Below are positions 42,868 to 51,224 of a stretch of DNA of 51,224 bases, in pieces. The position numbers and the translations under genes were made by a program. Positions within the stretch are counted from its first letter, which is position 1. Every line of letters begins with the position of its first letter. The notes beneath the pieces are model-generated. The model did no database searches. It worked only from the letters and a program-made list of their open reading frames with translations, and was not told the DNA's origin. Origin of the DNA: an uncultured Oxalobacteraceae bacterium (lineage in GTDB: Bacteria; Pseudomonadota; Gammaproteobacteria; Burkholderiales; Burkholderiaceae); contig CAMLFK010000008.1 of NCBI GenBank assembly GCA_946479255.1, positions 1-51,224 on the forward strand, in the 5' to 3' direction.

Positions 42868-42898
42868 CCTTATCCCCTTAAAGCTTCGGAGAATATCC

Positions 42899-44002
42899 AT
42901 GAACATGGTAAGTGGAACCTACTACAGCCTGCCCTCGCGCGATGTCGCGCCACGCCAGATCGCCGAACTGATCGAAACTTCCCAGGCCGACGGCTTTTTC
43001 CACCTGGCGCATGCCAAGGAAACCCGGATCAAGGCGCTGCGCGCGCACTTCGCCGCCAACAAGGTGCGCAAGATCTGGTTCAGTAATAACCTGGGCGGCT
43101 TCGCCTTCAGCATGCCGGGCGTGGAAACCGGGGTGCTGGAAAAAGGCTTCTTCTCGGAGCACGAGCTGCACAATAACGAGGCCAAAAAGGCCATGCTGGC
43201 GGACTGCATCGTCATCATGAACAATAACGACCTGGCGTCCGAAGTCCAGCCCAATCCGTTCTCGCTGTTCTACGGCGCCTGCGAAAGCACCGTGTTCATC
43301 GCCTGGGACTGGGACAACCACCACTGGCTGGACCTGTCGACTTTCCTGGCCGCGCACTCCGACATCTACGCGCCCTCGCACCACGAAAACCTGTACCTGC
43401 TGACCCGCTACAACTGGCTGACCGCCGGCCCGGTGTACTGCGCCACGGTGCAGTGGCCGCGCAGCTTTTTGGCCAGCAAGCTGGGCGCGATGCTGTCGAC
43501 CGATCGCTCCAATGACCCGCTGGGAAAGCACATCCCCTACGGCCAGTTCGCCTTCCGCATGCGGGTGGTGTCGACCCTGTCGCAAACCATCCCGTCGATC
43601 GGTTTTTCGGACCGCAGCTTCCACGACCGCACCCGCGACGACCGCGTGCAGGAGTGGTACTCGCACAAGCTGCACTGGATCGTACCGGTGTTGAACGACG
43701 TGCCGATCCGGATCTTCGATGCGCTGGCGACCGGCGGTATTCCGGTGGTGCCGGAGTCGATGCGCCTGCTTCCCTGCGTGGCCGATATCCCGCGCCAGCA
43801 CATCCTGTTCTATTCGCCGCTCGACATCATCGATCCAACGTCGCTGATCGCCCGCGGCGTGGCCATGTTCGACGCCGGCGGCCAGGAACAGATCGCCGCG
43901 CGCCACCGCTACGCCATGGAATACCACCACGGCGACACCCGCGTGCACCAGATGCTGGGCGCGGTGCGCGAAGTGCTGGGCATTGAACTGCCGGGTGCTT
44001 GA
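42899..44002 (+). CDS. Probable GT-B glycosyltransferase
   Basis: A 367-residue protein. The C-terminal part has IRIFDALATGGIPVVPESM, like the nucleotide-sugar-binding segment of GT1/GT4-type enzymes (FD-x-LA-x-GG-x-P-V-V). The N-terminal half matches nothing I know. CGGAGA precedes the ATG. The family is uncertain; the surrounding genes support a glycosyltransferase role. Confidence 0.6.
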   Translation: MNMVSGTYYSLPSRDVAPRQIAELIETSQADGFFHLAHAKETRIKALRAHFAANKVRKIWFSNNLGGFAFSMPGVETGVLEKGFFSEHELHNNEAKKAMLADCIVIMNNNDLASEVQPNPFSLFYGACESTVFIAWDWDNHHWLDLSTFLAAHSDIYAPSHHENLYLLTRYNWLTAGPVYCATVQWPRSFLASKLGAMLSTDRSNDPLGKHIPYGQFAFRMRVVSTLSQTIPSIGFSDRSFHDRTRDDRVQEWYSHKLHWIVPVLNDVPIRIFDALATGGIPVVPESMRLLPCVADIPRQHILFYSPLDIIDPTSLIARGVAMFDAGGQEQIAARHRYAMEYHHGDTRVHQMLGAVREVLGIELPGA

Positions 44003-44019
44003 TGAAGAAGGAAGTCGAG

Positions 44020-44760
44020 ATGAAAAATGAGGTCGTTATTCTGGTGCCGGTGTACCTGACCGAATTGAACGCGCTGGAAACCTATTCGCTCGACCTGTCG
44101 ATGGCCACCCTCAAGGGTCGCGACGTGGTGTTCATCGGCCCGGAAGGGCTGGACCTGTCCTGGTACCGCGCGCGCTACGGCGAGATCAATTTCCGCGCCT
44201 ACCCGAAGGAATCGTTCGCGTCGATTCCCGGCTACAGCCGCCTGCTGCTTTCGACCGCCTTTTATGAGGGCTGGGACGAGTACGAGTTCATGCTGATCTG
44301 CCAGACCGACGCCATCATGCTGCGCGATGAACTCTCGGACTGGTGCGCCAAGCCTTTCGACTATGTGGGCGCGCCCTGGCCGGATGGCTACGAGCTGTTC
44401 GTCAATGCCGGCCCGTTTGAAGGCGACAATGGCAAGAAGGTGCATGTCACGGTCGGCAACGGCGGATTGAGCCTGCGGCGCATCGGCAAGACCCTGTCGC
44501 TGCTGCGCGAATTCCCCATCATCGTGCAAGTGTTCGAACACACCGGCTCGAGCGAAGACCTGTTCTTCGGCGTGATGGGATCGCTGTCGAACGACTTCGT
44601 GGTGCCCAATGAAGTGACCGCATCGCGCTTTTCGATGGAGCTGCGGCCATCGCTATACTATGCCGTCAACGGTGGCCATCTTCCGATGGGCACCCACGCG
44701 TGGTGGAAGGGCGAGCCGGATTTCTGGCGCGCGCACCTGCCGGGCGTGCTGCCCCTGTAA
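44020..44760 (+). CDS. DUF5672-type glycosyltransferase
   Basis: A 246-residue protein ([13 protein letters not shown]). The DUF5672 signature is present: [12 protein letters not shown] (DxD-like TDA), [19 protein letters not shown] and SSEDLFFG. The family is thought to contain cytoplasmic GT-A enzymes. AAGGAAG precedes the ATG at 44020; the ATG at 44002, overlapping the previous stop, is an alternative start adding six residues. Confidence 0.78.
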   Translation: MKNEVVILVPVYLTELNALETYSLDLSMATLKGRDVVFIGPEGLDLSWYRARYGEINFRAYPKESFASIPGYSRLLLSTAFYEGWDEYEFMLICQTDAIMLRDELSDWCAKPFDYVGAPWPDGYELFVNAGPFEGDNGKKVHVTVGNGGLSLRRIGKTLSLLREFPIIVQVFEHTGSSEDLFFGVMGSLSNDFVVPNEVTASRFSMELRPSLYYAVNGGHLPMGTHAWWKGEPDFWRAHLPGVLPL

Positions 44761-44794
44761 CGACACGCACAATTACCACATTAAGAGACCACAT

Positions 44795-45751
44795 ATGAAA
44801 TCAGTGAACGTCATGGAAAAAATTTTGGTGACCGGCGGCGCAGGCTTCCTCGGCAGCCATCTGTGCGACCGCCTGGTCGCCGGCGGCGCCGACGTCATCT
44901 GCGTCGACAACTTCTTCACCGGCAGCAAAGTCAACATCGCTCACCTGATCGGCAAGCCGACCTTCGAGCTGATGCGCCATGACGTGACTTTCCCGCTGTA
45001 TGTGGAAGTCGACAAGATCTTCAACCTGGCCTGCCCCGCCAGCCCGGTGCACTACCAGCACGACCCGGTGCAGACCACCAAGACCAGCGTGCACGGCGCG
45101 ATCAATATGCTGGGCCTGGCCAAGCGGGTCAAGGCGCGCATCCTGCAGGCCTCGACCAGCGAAGTGTATGGCGATCCGGAGATTCATCCGCAGACCGAGG
45201 ATTACTGGGGCCGGGTGAATCCGATCGGCATCCGCTCGTGCTACGACGAAGGCAAGCGCTGCGCCGAGACGCTGTTTTTCGATTATTGGCGCCAGCACAA
45301 GCTGCGCATCAAGGTGATCCGCATCTTTAACACCTACGGTCCGCGCATGCATCCGAACGACGGCCGCGTGGTGAGCAACTTCATCGTGCAGGCGCTGCAG
45401 GGCAAGGACATCACCTTGTATGGCGATGGCCAGCAGACCCGCAGCTTCTGCTACGTGGATGACCTGATCGACGGGATGATTGCGATGATGGAAACCGGCG
45501 ACGATGTGACCGGTCCGATCAATGTGGGTAATCCGGGTGAGTTCACCATGCGCGAACTGGCCGAATTGACCTTGAAGCTGACCGGTTCGAAGTCCAAGCT
45601 GGTGTTCATGCCGCTGCCGCAGGACGACCCGCGCCGCCGCCAGCCGAATATCGAGGAAGCCAAGGAGAAGCTGGGTTGGACGCCGAAGGTTAGTCTGGAA
45701 GATGGGCTCAAGGAGACGGTCGACTATTTCCGTCACACGCTTAAGCTTTAA
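44795..45751 (+). CDS. uxs: UDP-glucuronate decarboxylase (UDP-xylose synthase)
   Basis: A 318-residue short-chain dehydrogenase-type enzyme making UDP-xylose from UDP-glucuronate. The NAD-binding site is [16 protein letters not shown]. It has [13 protein letters not shown], the catalytic SCYDEGKR (Tyr and Lys) and [18 protein letters not shown], which separate decarboxylases from UDP-galactose epimerases. AAGAG supports the ATG at 44795; the ATG at 44813 is an alternative. It provides xylose to the locus and is its last plus-strand gene, ahead of a bidirectional terminator. Confidence 0.92.
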   Translation: MKSVNVMEKILVTGGAGFLGSHLCDRLVAGGADVICVDNFFTGSKVNIAHLIGKPTFELMRHDVTFPLYVEVDKIFNLACPASPVHYQHDPVQTTKTSVHGAINMLGLAKRVKARILQASTSEVYGDPEIHPQTEDYWGRVNPIGIRSCYDEGKRCAETLFFDYWRQHKLRIKVIRIFNTYGPRMHPNDGRVVSNFIVQALQGKDITLYGDGQQTRSFCYVDDLIDGMIAMMETGDDVTGPINVGNPGEFTMRELAELTLKLTGSKSKLVFMPLPQDDPRRRQPNIEEAKEKLGWTPKVSLEDGLKETVDYFRHTLKL

Positions 45752-45770
45752 AGCCCCCGGCCTCAAGACC

Positions 45771-45869
45771 GTCATCCTTGCGCAGGCGAGGATCCAAAGC
45801 GCGCCAACGCAGAGAAAGAGCGTTTCTATTGTTTGCAGTGCTATGGATCCTCGCCTTCGCAAGGATGAC
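45771..45869. repeat. Paired inverted-repeat element, diverged copy 3
   Basis: Left arm 45771-45799 (GTCATCCTTGCGCAGGCGAG and on) and right arm 45841-45869 (CTATGGATCCTCGCCTTCGC and on) are near-perfect inverted copies around a 41-base centre. The layout equals copies 1 and 2, but the arm sequence belongs to a different subfamily. Confidence 0.75.
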
Positions 45870-45920
45870 GGATTCCAGGGCGGCGGTGATGGTAAGGTAT
45901 TGGTACGCTGCCGTTCCATT

Positions 45921-45948
45921 AAAAAAGCCGGGTCTCCCCGGCTTTTTT
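45921..45948. terminator. Bidirectional terminator between uxs and the GT41 gene
   Basis: AAAAAAGCCGGG, loop TCTC, CCCGGCTTTTTT. An A-tract and T-tract on both sides let it work for the plus-strand sugar cluster and for the minus-strand GT41 gene, whose stop is at 45953. Confidence 0.85.
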
Positions 45949-45952
45949 CACT

Positions 45953-47827
45953 TCAGCTCAAAGCGTCCTTGACGCCGCCAAGCTCACTCCTCCTCCACAT
46001 CGCGCTGTACACCGCCTCCAGGTTCAGGCAGAAGCGGTCGGTATCGAACAGCGCATGGGTCTTCTTGTTGGCCGCCAGCTTCTCGCGCAGGGCCTTCAGC
46101 TGCGCCGGGTCCTGCGCCAGCTTGACCGCCAGCGCTTCATACTCTTCCATCGTATGCGTGATCAGCTCCGGCATGCCGATCGCGTGCAGCAGGCTGCCGG
46201 CCACGCGCGCCGGGAAGGCTTTGCCCATGTAGGTGATCACCGGCAGGCCGGCCATCAGCGCATCGGCGGCGGTGGTGTGGGCGTTGTACGGGTGCGTGTC
46301 GAGGAACAGGTCGGCCTGGCGGTAGCGCGCCAGGTGGTCTTCCACGTGCTTGACGCGCTCGGCGAAGATGATGCGGGCCGGGTCGATGCCGCGCGCCTGC
46401 GCTTCCTTGCGCAGGTTGTGCTTGGAGATCTCGACGCGCGACACCAGCCACAGCACACTGCCCGGCACCTTGTGCAGCAGCCGCATCCACACGTCGAACA
46501 GCGCCGGGTTGATCTTGTAGTCGTGGCTGAAGGAGCAGAACACCACGCCTTCATCCGGCAGGCCGCATTCGGCGCGGCTTGGCGTACGCTCGGAAATCTG
46601 CACGCCGGCATCGGTCGGCAAATAGGTGTCCGGCAGGTACACCACTTCTTCGGTGTAGTACTTCTGGTCGCTCTCGGGAATGATGTACTGGTCGGCGAGG
46701 ATGTAGTCCATATACGGCACACCCAGTGTGCCGGGGTAGCCGAGGTAGCCTACCTGCGCCGGCGCGGGACGGTAAGAAAACACGTCGGTGCGCGAGTCGG
46801 AGGTGTAGCCGGCCAGGTCGATGGCGACGTCGATCTCGTGCTCGCGCATCAGCTGGGCGATCTGGGCCGAGCCCATGGTGCGTACGTCGATGAAGTGATC
46901 GAAGGCCTTGATCATGCGGGCGCGCAGGCGGCTGCCGTCGTCCGGCCCGAGCGAAAACGCATAGGTCTCGAAGCGGTTCTTGTCATGACGCTCGAACACG
47001 CCGGCCATCAGGTGGCCGACCGGATGCTCACGCAGGTCGGGCGACACGTAGGCGATGCGGATCTTCTTGTGGCGATAGCGCTCGCCCTTCCACAGCTGTA
47101 CCGGGGCGGCCGGGAACATGTGGGAGCCGAAGGTCTGGGCGGCGGCCAGGTGGTCGCTGGCCTGGTCGGTCACGGCCATCAGCGCCAGTGTTTTGCAGGC
47201 GCGCTTGCCGGCCTGGACGCCGTCGGCGATCATTTTCGGCAAGGTGCCGGCGTTCTTCCAGTCGCAGATGTGAAGCTGTTCGTAGTACAGGAGGCCCAGG
47301 CCGTAGTCGAAATCGGGCGAGAGCTGCAGCAGGCGCTCGAAGCGCTTGATGGCTTCTTCGCCTTGCTTGAATTCGGTGAGCATGATGGCGCAGTTGGCCA
47401 GCGCGCCCACATGGTCCGGATTGATCAGCAGGACCTTGTTGAAGCGGTCGAGCGCGTCCAGGTGGCGCAGCATGTCGCGCAGCAGCGCACCGCTGTTGAT
47501 CAGTACTTCGGTGTAGTCGGGCTGCAGGCGCAGCGCTTCGTCGTAGGCGGTGAGCGCGTCTTCCTTGCGCCCGGCCGCTTGCAGGATGGCGCCATGCACG
47601 AAATGCATCGGGGCATAGGCCGGGGCCGCCGTCACGCCGCGCGTGATCATGGCCAGCGCGCCGGCGTTATTGCCCTGCTGGTGGGCGATCAGGGCCAGCG
47701 AATACAGGGCGGCGGCATTGTTCGGGTCGTGCTCGAGCACGTCGTTGAACACGCGCGTGGCGTCGGCCGGGTTGCCCTGGTTCTGTAAGGTGATCGCCTC
47801 GATGAGCTTGTCGTTGATTGATTGCAT
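45953..47827 (-). CDS. TPR / SPINDLY-type O-glycosyltransferase (GT41)
   Basis: A 624-residue protein. The N-terminal 185 residues are about five TPR repeats (ATRVFNDVLEHDPNNAAALY; ALTAYDEALRLQPDY). The rest is a GT41 catalytic domain: YVSPDLREHPVGHL with H268 at the position of the essential His of human OGT, DLAGYTSDSR, QVGYLGYPGTLG, the UDP-contacting Lys in FSHDYKINP, and DTHPYNAHTTAADALMAG. GT41 enzymes attach GlcNAc or a related sugar to Ser/Thr of cytoplasmic proteins. The next gene downstream on this strand is separated only by terminators; the upstream neighbour is the Thr/Ser-rich octapeptide gene, a plausible acceptor. Confidence 0.9.
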   Translation of the reverse strand: MQSINDKLIEAITLQNQGNPADATRVFNDVLEHDPNNAAALYSLALIAHQQGNNAGALAMITRGVTAAPAYAPMHFVHGAILQAAGRKEDALTAYDEALRLQPDYTEVLINSGALLRDMLRHLDALDRFNKVLLINPDHVGALANCAIMLTEFKQGEEAIKRFERLLQLSPDFDYGLGLLYYEQLHICDWKNAGTLPKMIADGVQAGKRACKTLALMAVTDQASDHLAAAQTFGSHMFPAAPVQLWKGERYRHKKIRIAYVSPDLREHPVGHLMAGVFERHDKNRFETYAFSLGPDDGSRLRARMIKAFDHFIDVRTMGSAQIAQLMREHEIDVAIDLAGYTSDSRTDVFSYRPAPAQVGYLGYPGTLGVPYMDYILADQYIIPESDQKYYTEEVVYLPDTYLPTDAGVQISERTPSRAECGLPDEGVVFCSFSHDYKINPALFDVWMRLLHKVPGSVLWLVSRVEISKHNLRKEAQARGIDPARIIFAERVKHVEDHLARYRQADLFLDTHPYNAHTTAADALMAGLPVITYMGKAFPARVAGSLLHAIGMPELITHTMEEYEALAVKLAQDPAQLKALREKLAANKKTHALFDTDRFCLNLEAVYSAMWRRSELGGVKDALS

Positions 47828-47905
47828 GTTCTACCCGGGTGAAAGTGGGTTCAATGTTGCTGGCGGTGAAATCGTATCACTGCAGGGCGGAAAAGCGAAG
47901 CGCAC

Positions 47906-47946
47906 AAAAAAAAACGGCAAGACCCGGAGGTCTTGCCGTTTTTTGG
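47906..47946 (-). terminator. Terminator of the second octapeptide gene
   Basis: AACGGCAAGACC (47913-47924), loop CGGA, GGTCTTGCCGTT (47929-47940). On the minus strand a run of nine T follows. It is 23 bases after the stop of the repeat gene at 47969 and also shows a T-tract in the plus direction. Confidence 0.85.
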
Positions 47947-47968
47947 GGCGACGTATTACTTGACCGTA

Positions 47969-50900
47969 TTACTTCGGCATCGCCAGGAAGCCGCTGGTCT
48001 GGCTCAAGGACTTCAGCTTCAGGGTTTCGTCGTCGCTGATCGAGGACTCGGTCGAGCTCAGGGCCTTGCCGTTGGCGTCGTACTGCTTGAGGGCGTCGAC
48101 GATGCGGGCCACACCGGCAACCGCCTGGCTGGTCTTGGCCGTCTCGTCCGCCAGGCTGCCGCCGGCTGGCGCTTGCTGGGCAAGGGCATCGAAGCTGGCC
48201 ATGGCCTGCACCAGTCCGCCCACGCTCTCCTTCAGTTCGCCGCTGTTCTTATCAGCGAGGAACCAGACGTCGGCGGTGGCGCCGCTGCTGCCATCAGTCT
48301 TCTCGAAGCTGCCGGTCAGGCCGATCCAGTTACCGTTGTCCTTGACGCTGGATTTCGCTGCATCGAGGCCGATGCTGGCAATGTCCAGTTGCGCCATGGT
48401 CTTCAGTTCACCGGTCTGGCTCACGCCGTCGCTGTTGGCGTCGACCCACACACGCAGCTTGCCAAACTCGGCATCGGCGCTGTTGACGACACCGTCGCTA
48501 TTGCTGTCGAGCTCGGCCAGGGCAGCGTAGCCGTCGGCGGCCTTGCTGCCGTCGGCCAGGGTGGTCGCGGTACCGAACAGTTCAGCGCCGTCGTTGATGG
48601 CGCCGTCGCCGTTGCGGTCCAGCGCCAGCAGGCCGTCGGTGGACGAGGTCCAGCCGGTCTGCACCGCGGAACCGGTGGCGTACACGTCGAAGGCCACACC
48701 GGCTTCGATGCCGATGGTCTTGACGCCGTCACCGTTCAGGTCCAGCACGATCGGGCTGGCCAGGTTCAGGTGCGAGATCTGCGAGGTGGTCAGCGCGCCG
48801 ATCTGCTCGGTGGTCATGCCCTTCACCTCGGTGGTGGTCAGGCTGGCCACTTGCGCCGTGGTCAGTGCGCGGATCTGGTCGGTCGTCAGGCCGGTGCTGA
48901 ACTGCATCGTGGTCAGCGAGTTCAGCATGCGGGTCGTCAGGCCGGCCACCTGGGTGGTGGTCAGCGTGGCGATCTGGTCGGTCGTCAAGCCTTGCGAGAT
49001 CTGCGTGGTAGTCAGCGCCGCCAGTTCGACCGTGCTCATGGCCGAGGTCTGGCTGGTGGTCAGGCCCAGGCTGATCTGCTGCGTGGTGAGCGCGGCGATC
49101 GTGCGGGTGGTCAGGCTGGCGACCTGGGTGGTGGTCAGGTTGGCGATCTGGTCGGTCGTCAGGGCGGCCACCGCGCGGGTCGTCAGGCCAGCCAGCTGCA
49201 GGGTCGTCAGGTTGGCGACCTGGTCGGTCGTCAAGCCTTGCGAGATCTGCACCGTGGTCAAGCCGGCCAGCGCCGCCGTGGTCAGTACCGCCACTTGATC
49301 CGTGGTCAGGCCGGTGGCGATCTGCTCGGTGGTCAGGGCAGACATCATGCGGGTGGTCAGCGTGCTCAGCTGGGTGCTGGTCAGGCTCACAAGCTGTTCG
49401 GAGCTCAAGCCTAGCGACACATGCAAAGTGTTCAGCGCGGCCAGTTCGGCGCTGGTCAGCGCCTGCAGCTGGGTGGTGGAGAGGCCGGTACCGATCTGCA
49501 CGGTGGTCAGTGCGGCGACCATGCGGGTGGTCAGGCCCGCGACCTGGGCGGTCGACAGGACCGCGATCTGGTCGGTGGTCAGGCCCAGTGCCACTTGCGA
49601 AGTCGTCAGGCCAGCCAGTTCAGCGGTGGTCAGCGCCGCGGCCTGGTCGGTGGTGAGACCGGCGCTGATCTGGGTGGTGGTCAGGGCCGAGAGTACGCGG
49701 GTGTTCAGGCTGGCGACCTGGGTGGTGGTCAGGCTGGCGATCTGGCCGGTCGTCAGCGCGGTCACCGCACGGGTGGTGAGGCCCGCCAGCTGCAGGGTGG
49801 TCAGGTTGGCGACCTGGTCGGTCGTCAAGCCTTGCGATACCTGCACCGTCGTCAAGCCGGCCAGCGCCGCGGTCGACAGCAGGGCTACCTGCGAAGTCGT
49901 CAGGCCGGTGGCGATCTGCTCGGTCGTCAGTGCGGCCAGGGCGCGGGTCGTCAGGCCGGTCAGCTGGCTTGAGCTCAGGTTCAGCAGCTGGTCGGTGGTG
50001 ATGCCCTGGGCGACCTGGGTGGTGGTCAGCCCGGCCAGTCCAGCCGTGGTCAGCGTCGCGAACTGGGTGGTGGTCAGGCCGGTGGCGATCTGGCTGGTGG
50101 TCAGCGCGGACAGGGTGCGGGTGGTCAGGCCTGCTACCTGGACGCTGGTCAGTACCGCGATCTGGTCGGTGGTCAGGCCCAGTGCCACCTGGCTGCTGGT
50201 CAGCCCGGCCAGGCCGGCGGTGGTGAGGACCGCGATCTGGTCGGTCGTCAGGCCGGTGCCGATCTGGCTGGTGGTCAGCGCGGACAGCATGCGGGTGCTC
50301 AGTCCGGACACCTGGTCGGTGGTCAGGCTGGCGATCTGGTCGGTCGTCAGCGCGGTCACGGCGCGGGTGTTCAGGCCGGCCAGCTGCGAGGTGGTCAGCG
50401 CTTGAACCTGGGCCGTGGTCAGGCCGGCCGATACCTGTACCGTGGTCAGGCCGGCCAGCGCGGCCGAGGACAGGCTCGATACCTGGGTCGTGGTCAGGCT
50501 GGCCAGGTGCTCGGTGGTCAGGGCGGTCAGGACACGGCTGGTCAAACCGTTCAGCTGGGCCGTGGACAGGTTGGACACCTGGTCGGTGGTCAGGCCGAAG
50601 GCGACCTGGCTGGTGGTCAGGCCCGACAGGCCGGTCGTGGTCAGCAGGGCCACCTGTTCGGTGGTCAGGCCGAGGGCGATCTGGCTGGTGGTCAAGGCGC
50701 CGATCATGCGGGTGGTCAGGCCTTGCAGCTGGCTCGATGTCAGGCTGGCGATCTGGTTGGTGGTCAGGCCCAGCGACACCTGCACGGTGGTCAGCGCGGC
50801 CAGTTCAGCGGTCGTCAGTGCCTGCACCTGGTCGGTGGACAGGCCGGCGCCGATCTGGTTGGTGTTGAGGGCTGCGACCACGCGGGTCGACAGATTGGCC

Positions 50901-51224
50901 ACCTGGGTGGTCGACAGGATCGCCACCTGGTCGGTGGTCAGGCCCAGCGATACCTGGCTGGTGGTCAGACCCGCCAGTTCGGCACTGGTCAGCGCCTGCA
51001 CCTGGCTGGTCGTCAGGGCCTGCCCGATCTGGATGGTGGGCACGCTAGAGACCGACCGGGTCGACAGGCCGGCCACCTGGTCGGTCGTCAGGTTGGCGAT
51101 CTGGTCGGTGGTCAGCGCGGTGATGGCGCGGCTGGTCAGGCCATTGAGCTGGGTGGTCGTCAAGGCCGCCACCTGGTCGGTGGTCAGGCCCAGCGATACC
51201 TGCACGGTGGTCAGGCCCGCCAGT
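47969..51224 (-). CDS. Second giant octapeptide-repeat protein with Ca-loop domain, N-terminus beyond the right edge
   Basis: At least 1085 residues, open to the window edge; no start is seen (the first GTG, at 51205, is a Val inside a repeat). The repeats are the octad of the 24239 gene but more regular, grouped into units of 25, 33 or 57 residues that each begin G-[LI]-[ST]-T and end with a nine-residue unit. From about 48,770 leftwards a Ca-loop domain parallels the first protein: DLNGDGVKT, DRNGDGAINDG, DSNSDGVVN and DANSDGVSQTG. A 120-residue tail rich in Ala, Ser and Lys ends QTSGFLAMPK and may hold the secretion signal. It is likely a co-substrate of the same exporter. Confidence 0.85.
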   Translation of the reverse strand, partial: LAGLTTVQVSLGLTTDQVAALTTTQLNGLTSRAITALTTDQIANLTTDQVAGLSTRSVSSVPTIQIGQALTTSQVQALTSAELAGLTTSQVSLGLTTDQVAILSTTQVANLSTRVVAALNTNQIGAGLSTDQVQALTTAELAALTTVQVSLGLTTNQIASLTSSQLQGLTTRMIGALTTSQIALGLTTEQVALLTTTGLSGLTTSQVAFGLTTDQVSNLSTAQLNGLTSRVLTALTTEHLASLTTTQVSSLSSAALAGLTTVQVSAGLTTAQVQALTTSQLAGLNTRAVTALTTDQIASLTTDQVSGLSTRMLSALTTSQIGTGLTTDQIAVLTTAGLAGLTSSQVALGLTTDQIAVLTSVQVAGLTTRTLSALTTSQIATGLTTTQFATLTTAGLAGLTTTQVAQGITTDQLLNLSSSQLTGLTTRALAALTTEQIATGLTTSQVALLSTAALAGLTTVQVSQGLTTDQVANLTTLQLAGLTTRAVTALTTGQIASLTTTQVASLNTRVLSALTTTQISAGLTTDQAAALTTAELAGLTTSQVALGLTTDQIAVLSTAQVAGLTTRMVAALTTVQIGTGLSTTQLQALTSAELAALNTLHVSLGLSSEQLVSLTSTQLSTLTTRMMSALTTEQIATGLTTDQVAVLTTAALAGLTTVQISQGLTTDQVANLTTLQLAGLTTRAVAALTTDQIANLTTTQVASLTTRTIAALTTQQISLGLTTSQTSAMSTVELAALTTTQISQGLTTDQIATLTTTQVAGLTTRMLNSLTTMQFSTGLTTDQIRALTTAQVASLTTTEVKGMTTEQIGALTTSQISHLNLASPIVLDLNGDGVKTIGIEAGVAFDVYATGSAVQTGWTSSTDGLLALDRNGDGAINDGAELFGTATTLADGSKAADGYAALAELDSNSDGVVNSADAEFGKLRVWVDANSDGVSQTGELKTMAQLDIASIGLDAAKSSVKDNGNWIGLTGSFEKTDGSSGATADVWFLADKNSGELKESVGGLVQAMASFDALAQQAPAGGSLADETAKTSQAVAGVARIVDALKQYDANGKALSSTESSISDDETLKLKSLSQTSGFLAMPK
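48775..51224 (-). repeat. 24-bp coding repeat with higher-order units of about 174 bp
   Basis: Octapeptide units of 24 bases are organised into blocks of 75 and 99 bases (25 plus 33 residues), or single 171-base blocks (57 residues). A 27-base unit carrying an added Gly start marks each boundary. Neighbouring blocks are much more alike than in the first gene, indicating recent amplification or homogenisation. Confidence 0.85.

Overview
The window is GC-rich DNA with tightly packed genes, many ATGA start/stop overlaps and betaproteobacterial family types. A JDVT-CTERM sorting pair, TorF-like and DUF3570 outer-membrane proteins and an isoquinoline-oxidoreductase-type molybdoenzyme all suggest Oxalobacteraceae of the Massilia/Duganella/Janthinobacterium type. 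That assignment is inferred from protein families; no rRNA gene is present.

Positions 1-24,100 are mostly housekeeping and envelope genes. The left edge cuts a gene that has a perfect FNR-type box upstream. A NERD-nuclease/UvrD-like helicase, a HAD phosphatase and an alpha/beta hydrolase follow. A seven-gene minus-strand run (10555 to 3527) then encodes an intramembrane protease (MrtJ-like), its probable JDVT-CTERM substrate (a cytochrome c/choice-of-anchor-D protein), a TlpA thioredoxin, DUF4266, DUF3570, ApbE and DsbD. This looks like an extracytoplasmic redox and flavinylation system. Divergent from it is an ECF sigma, anti-sigma, S8 protease and TorF-like porin run. Next come DUF4142, an aberrant tRNA-Cys, a beta-helix protein, a CPA1 antiporter, a two-subunit molybdenum hydroxylase, a lipoprotein, an orphan IS5-type transposase N-domain, a thioredoxin-fold protein, a membrane protein and NudC.

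Positions 24,239-51,224 look like one functional locus. A 1547-residue protein made almost wholly of Thr/Ser-rich octapeptides, ending in a calcium-loop domain, is followed by a type I secretion membrane-fusion protein and ABC transporter on the opposite strand. Divergent from these is a 13-kb sugar cluster: CDP-glucose synthesis and dehydration, an epimerase-like protein, a C-methyltransferase, a sugar aminotransferase, two acyltransferases, several glycosyltransferases, a second methyltransferase and UDP-xylose synthase. The locus ends with a TPR/SPINDLY-type (GT41) O-glycosyltransferase and a second giant octapeptide protein that runs off the right edge. The simplest reading is a type I-secreted repeat-protein system with its own glycosylation or surface-glycan machinery. 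The link between glycosylation and the repeats is inference.

Intergenic DNA carries three paired inverted-repeat elements, several factor-independent terminators, a perfect 12-bp inverted repeat between the secretion and sugar operons, and two matching ECF-like promoter candidates.
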